A stretch of DNA of 64,000 bases from the NCBI GenBank assembly GCA_031761405.1, contig JASEVX010000013.1, positions 35,760,694 to 35,824,693 of the forward strand. The letters run 5' to 3'. This stretch comes from Serripes groenlandicus (lineage: Eukaryota > Mollusca > Bivalvia > Cardiida > Cardiidae). Position 1 is the first letter of the stretch. Every line of letters begins with the position of its first letter. The position numbers and the translations under genes are program-made. Shown in pieces: positions 15,601-24,600 of this stretch. The notes beneath the pieces were generated by a model. It made no database searches. It was not told the origin of the DNA and was given only the letters and a program-made list of their open reading frames with translations.

Positions 15601-18600
15601 TTGTAGAAAGTCAATGTGTTTCGGGATGTCTGCTACACCATGGTTGATATATCCCCTCAATGTAAAATAGAGTAAAATGTTGTCGATATACTCCGATATC
15701 CATATTCTAGAAAGTCCTCGAATGTTTAGATAGCGCATGCAACGATTCCAAGTCACCCATTTCTGTAAATAATAAGCAACAAATTAGGACTGATGGAGGA
15801 CAAAAATGTGTATTAAGGGGGGATTACAAGCTATATTTTTTTAATTTAACAAGAAATCGCTGAAGACGGTAAGGCCGGATTGTCGGCAATTTGACCTTGA
15901 AATTCAACAAACCAAGGTCAAGGTCAAAGTAACCATAACAAGAGGCCCATCAGGGCCTATGCTCTACTGGCATTGATCTGGCTTGTTTCAAAAGGAACCA
16001 ATATGTCATCAATATTCAAATATCATCTAAGTTTGGTGAAGATCAGATAGTAAATGGAAGCTCTATTGTGTTCACAAGCTGTATTATAGCAATTTTGACA
16101 ATTTCAAGGGCCATAATCCAGCCAAGATCTGGCTGTTTTTTAGAAATGAACCAAACTCTCATGGATATCCAACTACTGTATAAGTTTGATTGAGATACAA
16201 TAAAATATAAAGACTGTATCGTGTTAACAAGCTCTATTATAGCAATTTTGACCATTTCCAGGGCCATAATCCAGTCATGCATGGGCGGATCTGGCTGGTT
16301 TTCGAAAGGAACCGAGCTCTCATAGATATCTAACTACTGTATAAGTTTGGTTGAGATACAATCAAAAGACTGTATCGTGTTAACAAGAAATTGTTTACGG
16401 ACGGTCGGACGGACAGACGCACGGACAGAGCTAAAAATCAATAGAACTTGTTACTGGTTACCTTCAGGCAAAGTTTCAAGTTTGTAACCCTTTCCAGTGC
16501 TGAGATTTTAACCAAAATGTTGACGGACAGACAGACGGACATCGCCAATCTATAGACCAGAATTGCTAGAGCAATCCTGCCAATTAAGCATCAAATACTT
16601 TTTTTCAGTTTTTCCTGGAACAGCCCTTAGAACAAATCTGATGCTATGAAGAAATAGCTCAAAACAAGCAATTTCTCCTTTTGCCACAATGTTTTCCACT
16701 TTTGGTCATAGGTTATCCATTCAATTATAGATATTTTGACAAAATGTGTTCAAAGATGCTGCTGCAGAAATGTTGTATGAGGGAAAAGGAAAACTAAACT
16801 AAATATTGCTGTATGTGTGGGTGGGTAGGGTGTATAATAAACTGCCATCTAACCTTCACATCAAGGTTCCAGAGAGTAATGATTGTGTTTCGGACAATAA
16901 CATAGTGAATCTGGTAACCATGTGCAAAGTCTGGGAACTGGAGCTGTTCTTCTTCTGTCATGACATGCGGTGGAAACGTCATCGCTAGAGAAGTGTCTTC
17001 TGTGTCTTCTGTGTCTTGGAAAGGCTCTAGGTAACGTCTCACTTCTGTATGAAGTAAAATCAGGAACAATTCCCGTGTATTTTGACAGCAGATGACTTTG
17101 ATAACATTTGGGTTAAAAAATGTTGAAAATTAAATTTTCAATAAGAGTTGGAAGAAATTGTTCATCATAAGCAATTTCACCTTTTGTCACATAGTTTTCT
17201 TAAGACGTCTGCTGCAGAGTCGTCAAAAGAACCGTTCCTTCAATTTGGTCTTTTTTTTGACAATACATTTGGCCTAGATATAAGCACAATAAATAAACTG
17301 AATAAGTTTCATGAAGATTGGATGAAAAAAGTGGCCTCTTAGATGTAAACAAGAGGGCCCAGGATCGCTTAACTTATGCAATGTTAAATGTAATGCCAAC
17401 CACCCAGTCAACCTCAATAACTCATTTTGTGGAAAGGATAGCTAATACAAGAGGCCCTAGAGGCCAGAATAGCTCCACTATTACACAACGAAACAACCAA
17501 ACCATTTTGTCTTTTGTCAAATTAATATGATTTGAGAAAATTGATAGACAGTCACTAAAGAAATATTTTTGTACTGGTTCGTATTAAAAATGGACGCTGG
17601 ACAATATAACTCACCTTGAACACATTGTGCTCAGGTGGGCTAACAAGCCATTTGTTGACGATGAATGAACGACGGACAATAGCTCAGCTCCTGGTGAGCT
17701 AAAAATAAATTACCCGATATTCCTTCTGTAAATTTGTTGACGGATGTATCGGAAGGGGATATTCCCACACTGTCGTAGAAATAATTGCACACATACGGAG
17801 CATACAGCGAGTTCCTTAAGTAAATCTGTATTTGTAGTTTTCTAGCCCACTCGTATTTGTCTTTGGCCCAGGCTACTCTCTGAAATATTTAAAAGGTGAT
17901 TTTTAATCTACAGTTAGGATATAATTAACAATCTGATAAGAATGTTATAATGGTACTTTATGCTATTTAACCCTTTCCCTCATACGACAATTCTGCAGCA
18001 GACGACTTTGTACTTATTTTGTCAAAATATAGAAAATCTCCATAGTTGAATGGATAACCTATGACAAAAAGTGGAAAACATTGTGGCAAAAGGAGAAATT
18101 GCACGTTTTGTGCAATTTCTTCTTTTGTCACTATGTTTTCAAAAAGCCGTCTGCTGCAGAGGCGTCAGAAAGCGTCTATATGAGGGAAAGGGTTAAACAG
18201 TATTTCAGGTGTTTTCTTGCTGATTTCAGTGTCTCTTCTAGGACACACGATTGTGCTATTCACCCTTGGTTTTTTCTCAGATCCTGCAGATTTTTAGAAC
18301 CAATGCCAAACAATCTCACATTAAATTCTGCAAGGAAATTTTACCTCAGCAAGTGCATAACTGGAAATTTCCTTTTAAGCAACAATTGTTCCAAATCTAC
18401 TCTTTAACTAGAACTATCACTGAATGTGATTAATACCCCCGAACGCCACCCTGATAGGAAAGGTTGTGAACTATTTAGAAATCCCACCTTAAAAGGACAA
18501 TGTTATGGATCGGGTTATTCTTGTTTTGTTCATTTTTGGATAACAAAGGGCAATAACTCTGTAATTATGTAAATTAGAGTTATGGTTCTTGTACACTGCA

Positions 18601-21600
18601 CTTCCTCTGATTATGCTCTACCGTTGTATGTAGTTTTATTAGATTCCATCTGTTAGTTATTAAATAATTCTCCGGGCAAGAAAAAGTAACAAAGGGCAAT
18701 AAATATGCTACCATTGTATGCAGTTTTATTAGATTTCACCGGTTAGTTATTAAGTAATTCTCCGGACAAGAAAAAGTAACAAAGGTCAATAACTCTGTAT
18801 ATAGGTAAAATAGAGTTATGGTTCCTGTACACCGCACTTTCTCTTAATGTGTTGTATCATCCTATGAAGTTTTAATAAATTTCAAGAATTAGTTTTAAAG
18901 TTATGCTCCGGACAAGACTCTACAAACAAGAAAAAGTAACAAAGGGCAATAACTCTGTAATTATGTAAAGTAGAGTTATGGTTTTTGTACACTGCACTTC
19001 CTCTGATTATGCTCTAACATTGTATGTAGTTTTATTAGATTCCATCTGTTAGTTATTAAGTAATTCTCCGGACAAGAAAAAGTAACAAAGGGCAATAACT
19101 CTGTATTTAGGTAAAATAGAGTTATGGTTCTTGTACACCGCACTTTCTCTCAATGTGTTGTATCATCCTAAGATGTTTTATTAAATTCCAACAATTAGTT
19201 TTAAAGTTATGCTCCGGACAAGACTCTACGAACAAGAAAAAGTAACAAAGGGCAATAACTCTGTAATTATGTAAATTATAGTTATGGTTCTTGTACACTG
19301 CACTTCCTCTGATTATGCTCTACCATTGTATGTAGTTTTATTAGATTCCATCTGTTAGTTATTAAGTAATTCTCCGGACAAGAAAAAGTAACAAAGGGCA
19401 ATAACTCTGTATTTAGATAAAATAGAGTTATGGTTCCTGTACACCGCACTTTCTCTCAATGTGTTGTATCATCCTATGAAGTTTTATTAAATTCCAACAA
19501 TTAGTTTTAAAGTTATGCTCCGGACAAGACTCTACGAACAAGAAAAAGTAACAAAGGGCAATAACTCTATAATTATGTAAAGTAGAGTTATGGTTCTTGT
19601 ACACTGCACTTCCTCTGATTATGCTCTACCATTGTATGTAGTTTTATTAGATTCCATCTGTTAGTTATTAAGTAATTTTCCGGACAAGAAAAAGTAACAA
19701 AGGGCAATAACTCTGTATTTAGGTAAAATAGAGTTATGGTTCTTGTACACCGCACTTCCTCTCAATGTGTTGTATCATCTTAAGATGTTTTATTAAATTC
19801 CAACAATAAGTTTTAAAGTTATGCTCCGGACAAGACTCTACGAACAAGAAAAAGAAACAAAGGGCAATAACTATGTAATTATGTAAATTAGAGTTATCGT
19901 TCTTGTACACTGCACTTTCTCTGATTATGCTCTACCATTGTATGTAGTTTTATTAGATTTCATCGGTTAGTTATTAAGTAATTCTCCGGACAAGAAAAAG
20001 TAACAAAGGGCAATAACTCTGTATTTAGATAAAATAGAGTTATGGTTCCTGTACACCGCACTTCCTCTCAATGTGTTGTATCATCCTATGAAGTTTTATT
20101 TAATTCCAACAATTTGTTTTAAAGTTATGCTCCGGACAAGACTCTACAAGTAAGAAAAAGTAACAAAGGGCAATAACTCTGTAATTATGTAAATTAGAGT
20201 TATGGTTCTTGTATACTGCACTTCCTCTGATTATGCTCTACCATTGTATGTAGTTTTATTAGATTCCATCTGTTAGTTATTAAGTAATTCTCCGGACAAG
20301 AAAAAGTAACAAAGGGCAATAACTCTGTATTTAGGTAAAATAGAGTTATGGTTCCTGTACACCGCACTTCCTCTCAATGTGTTTTATCATCCTATGAAGT
20401 TTTATTAAATTCCAACAATTAGTTTTAAAGTTATGCTCCGGACAAGGAAAATCGCAACGGACCAACCGACCGACCGAACCGACCGACCAACCACAGGGTG
20501 ACTCCAATATACCCCCTCTAAACTTCGTTTATCGGGGGTATAATAATTATTTCATTTATAAAGACTAAATAATATAATGAGCTCCTCAAAGTAGTCTCCT
20601 GCAGAAATGATGTACGTTAGAAATGGTGAAATGCCAAGCGAAGAAGAGGGGCATTTTGCATATTCTAAAATCCTTATTTGACACTCTTAACCTTCTGTTG
20701 TGGATACTCAATTGATTGTTTGATTGATTGACGTTTATTGCCTTATTCGACAAAATGTCAGTCCTATCATGGTTGCCAGTTCACCTACTCATGTGTTTCT
20801 TGGATCTCCCACACCAGAGCTCAACACAGCCAGCTTTCCAACCAACTGGCTGTTTTTTCACATAGACTGAGAGCCCATTGGGGAAAGACCAAGAATTATG
20901 GGTACTCAAAAGAATCTTTTCAATGAGTACCCAAATCATAGGAATTGGTTGGATAATGAGAGGTATATTATGTGTATAACCTAGCTTAGCTCGACCTCTA
21001 CAGAGGCATATATATATGAGCCGTTCCACAAGAAAACCAACAATGTGGACTCTGCGTATCGAGCCGGATCAGCCTAAGCATGACGCACTGGCTAACCCGG
21101 ACAGACACTTTACGCCTTCTGTGGATTTTCTGTTTCAGGAATCATTACTCTATATCTCAATCCCCCCCGAGACGGAATTTGTCAGCCTGGATTTGTGCGG
21201 AATGTGCAGGCTGATCTGAGTCGATACATTACGCAGAGTCGATAAAATAAGTTATCTCGTGGAATGGCTCATATGTACGATAATACTCACAAAGTCTTCT
21301 GGAGCATTGCATGCCTCCTCTTGAGTTTGATTCTATAAATTTTGAAAACAAAAGAGAATTATTAAATACACATTATTCAAATGTAATTGAACAACCATTG
21401 CTCTACAAAAAATAAACAACTTAGGGATTTTTTTAAATCCTTTCCCACTTACAGGCGCATTTTGACACATTTGAAGCACATTATGAAAAATTGTTCATGA
21501 TGTCAGAGCAATTTCTCCATTTGTATAAAGGTTTTCAACTTTTTGCAGTACTTATTCTTTCATTTATAGGTATTTATTCATATTTGAGTCAAGAAGTTTT

Positions 21601-24600
21601 CAAAGCACCGTTTTCTTCAGAGCACGTTTTCTGTGTGGTTAACGCAATAAAATTGGCATTGACGCATAGTAATTGCAAATCTGCATCCATCATGTGGCAC
21701 AACAAATTAAACACAAATTCAGTTGGTCGTTAAGGATAAAACTGAGGGACAAGTCAGCTTAAAATTGATTGATTGGGGTTTAACGCAGTTTTCAACAAAT
21801 TTCAGTTATATTACGGCGGCCAGTTCACCTAAAATGCATGTCACAGTGACTTTTTTTTGTCAAACGTTGAAAAGAATGTTGGCCAAGCCTGGATTGACAG
21901 CCCGTGTCGCTACAGGGACTCTGCGCTTAAAATTGATAGACGCTTGCCTTTCAATTCTCTGCTTCAAATCAATCGACGAAAACTGATATAAATCAACAAT
22001 GAATCAGATCGAAACGTATATCTCTTCTAAAATAACACACAGGTTACACAATAAGCATATGATCACAGATGAGTTAACCCTTTCCCTCATATAGATGCTT
22101 TCTGATGCCTCTGCAGCAGACATCTTTTTGAACACAGTGACAAAAGAAGAAATTGCTCAAAACAAGCAAGTTCTCCTTTTGCCACAATGTTTTCCACTTT
22201 TACTAAAATTGTCAAAAATAGAAAATCTCTGTAATTGAATAGACAACCTATAACTAAAAGTTTTTAGTCATAGGTTATCTATTCAATTACAGAGATTTTT
22301 TATTTTTGACAAATTGCAGAATTGTCGTATGAGGGAAAAGGTTGAGCTATTTATAAATGGCCTATAATTGCAATATTTCCTATTCCCATGTTTTCAATAG
22401 TTATCTGCTACAGATTGATATGTTGAAAAGGGTGCAGATGCACTTTGACGCATCTGCAGCAGCTGCCTTTCGAAAACATTGTGACAAAAGGAGAAATTGC
22501 TCATGATGAGCAATTTCTCCTTTGACCACAATATTTTCAACTTTGTTCACTTCATATGAAGACCTTTTCCATGTTTTTGCCCAGGTGTTTTCAAAGTCGT
22601 CTGCTGCAGATTTGTTGTATGTGGAAAAGGGTTAAATAGAAATACCTTCATCACAGACGAACACACATATTTCTTCAGGAAATCCGGGGTCAGATCCGTT
22701 TCCCTGTACAGTTGCCTCCACTTCTCACACTTATGACACTGGGCCCAGACAGGCAGTTTTTTGTCGGCAATGAAATTTTTCACATTGACCTCGGCTCTCC
22801 CATTCTTGGCCCAGATTCTTTTCCAAGAATCGTATTCCTTATAACCATTTTTGTGACTGAAAATAACATGGACTTGATAAAAAAGGAAGAGCCAACGGGT
22901 CTTTCCCCCACAATATCTATAATAAATTACATGTACACATCCAAATCTTATGTTGTGTAGCGATTGATTGATGGATCTGAGTTCAAAAATACTTTTGGCT
23001 GTTCCATGGGAAAACCAACATTATGGACATATGTATCGACCCAGATCAGCCTGCACAGTCCGCTCAGTTGGTGTATCAAGGTAAGTATAGGTTTTGTCGG
23101 GTCAAAAACACGGTCACTAAGCTAAAGCAAAGGAAAATTTTGTGTTTGGTTGCCTGAGTTATGTTAACTTTACTCTGGTGGGCAACCCAGGGCCCTCTTG
23201 TTTTAGCTATATCCATGTTACCTGGATAATTAACAAGTAATACTGGTCAATTTAACCTGACATGATTCCTGAAACAGAAAATTCACAGGTGGCAAAAGTT
23301 AGCTGCGCTGCATGCTTAGGCTGATCAGGGTCGATACTTTACGCAGAGTCCACAATGTTGGTTATCTCGTGGAACGGCTCATATATATGTGTTATATCAT
23401 AGTGGAGAGTTTTTTCGCTTTCTCGCGAAGTACCTCACACAGCATTCTTCTAAGGTAACTCTCTTATAAATGCTGTTGGTGCTCCAATAAACAATTTCTC
23501 TTTTAATTTTGTTATAAGGCTTTCTGCTGTTTTGTTTTAATGGGGTTTTATGCCGCTTTTAACATTATTTCAGTTATATCACGGCGACAGTTCACGTATT
23601 CATGATCCCTGGGTAAACAAACCAGTACTAGGCTAGAAAATGTGCCTTGCCCAAGGGCACTCCACCATGGCTGTAGTGCCACGACTGGGGATCGAACCAG
23701 GGACAACCGGTTTCAAATCCTCGATGGTAACCACTCGACCACAGCGGATTCCTGCTGTCTGCTGTAAATGCATCATAATGCATCTGCATTTGGAACAGGG
23801 GTTAAAGATAATAGAGAATCCGTTTTTGATTGATCGTTTATTGTTTACCCCACTTTCAACATAGTCAACCCATTTTGGAATAATCAGCTAAAGTATAGAT
23901 CTATAGCTTAGCACATGCAGACTGTTTAACCCTTTCCCTCATATAGACGCTTTGTGACGCCTCTGCAGCAGACGGCTTTTAGAAAATATAGTGTCAAAAG
24001 AAGAAATTGCTCAAAACAAGCAAATTCTCCTTGTGCCACAATGTTTTCCACTTTTAGTCATCCATTCCATTATAGAGATTTTCTATTTTTTGAAAAAATA
24101 TGTTCAAAGCCATCTGCTGCAGAATTGTTGTATGAGGGAAAGGGTTAAGTTAGGAAGAAATGTAATCCTCTCCAACCTACAAATCCATAAATATTATACA
24201 GCAGAGGACTTTTGAAAACATTTACACAAAAGGAGAAATTGCTCAAAATTATCAATTATTCCCGTTGCCACAATGTTTTTAACCACGTTCAATAATGCAT
24301 CTATCATTTATGGAGATTTTCAATATTTTTACCTAGAGGTTTTCAAAGTCGTTTGCTGTAGTTTTGTTGTATGTGGGAAAGTGTGAGACACCAGATGTCT
24401 TGAAAAAAACGGGCTTTCAGCTCTTTTCCTCACAATATAGCTTCCTGATTACCCAAACAAACCTCGATGTAGACCAGTACTGAGAAAGTCAGATTAGGAG
24501 GAGTAAATTGGTCTTTTACCCACCATATCTCTCTTAACCCTTTCCCTCATATAGACGCTTTCTGACGCCTCTGCAGCAGACGGCTATTTGAAAACATAGT

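Noticed and set aside
18683..20450. CRISPR-like regular repeats
   Set aside because: Units are contiguous monomers of about 150 bp without unique spacers, in a eukaryotic intron.
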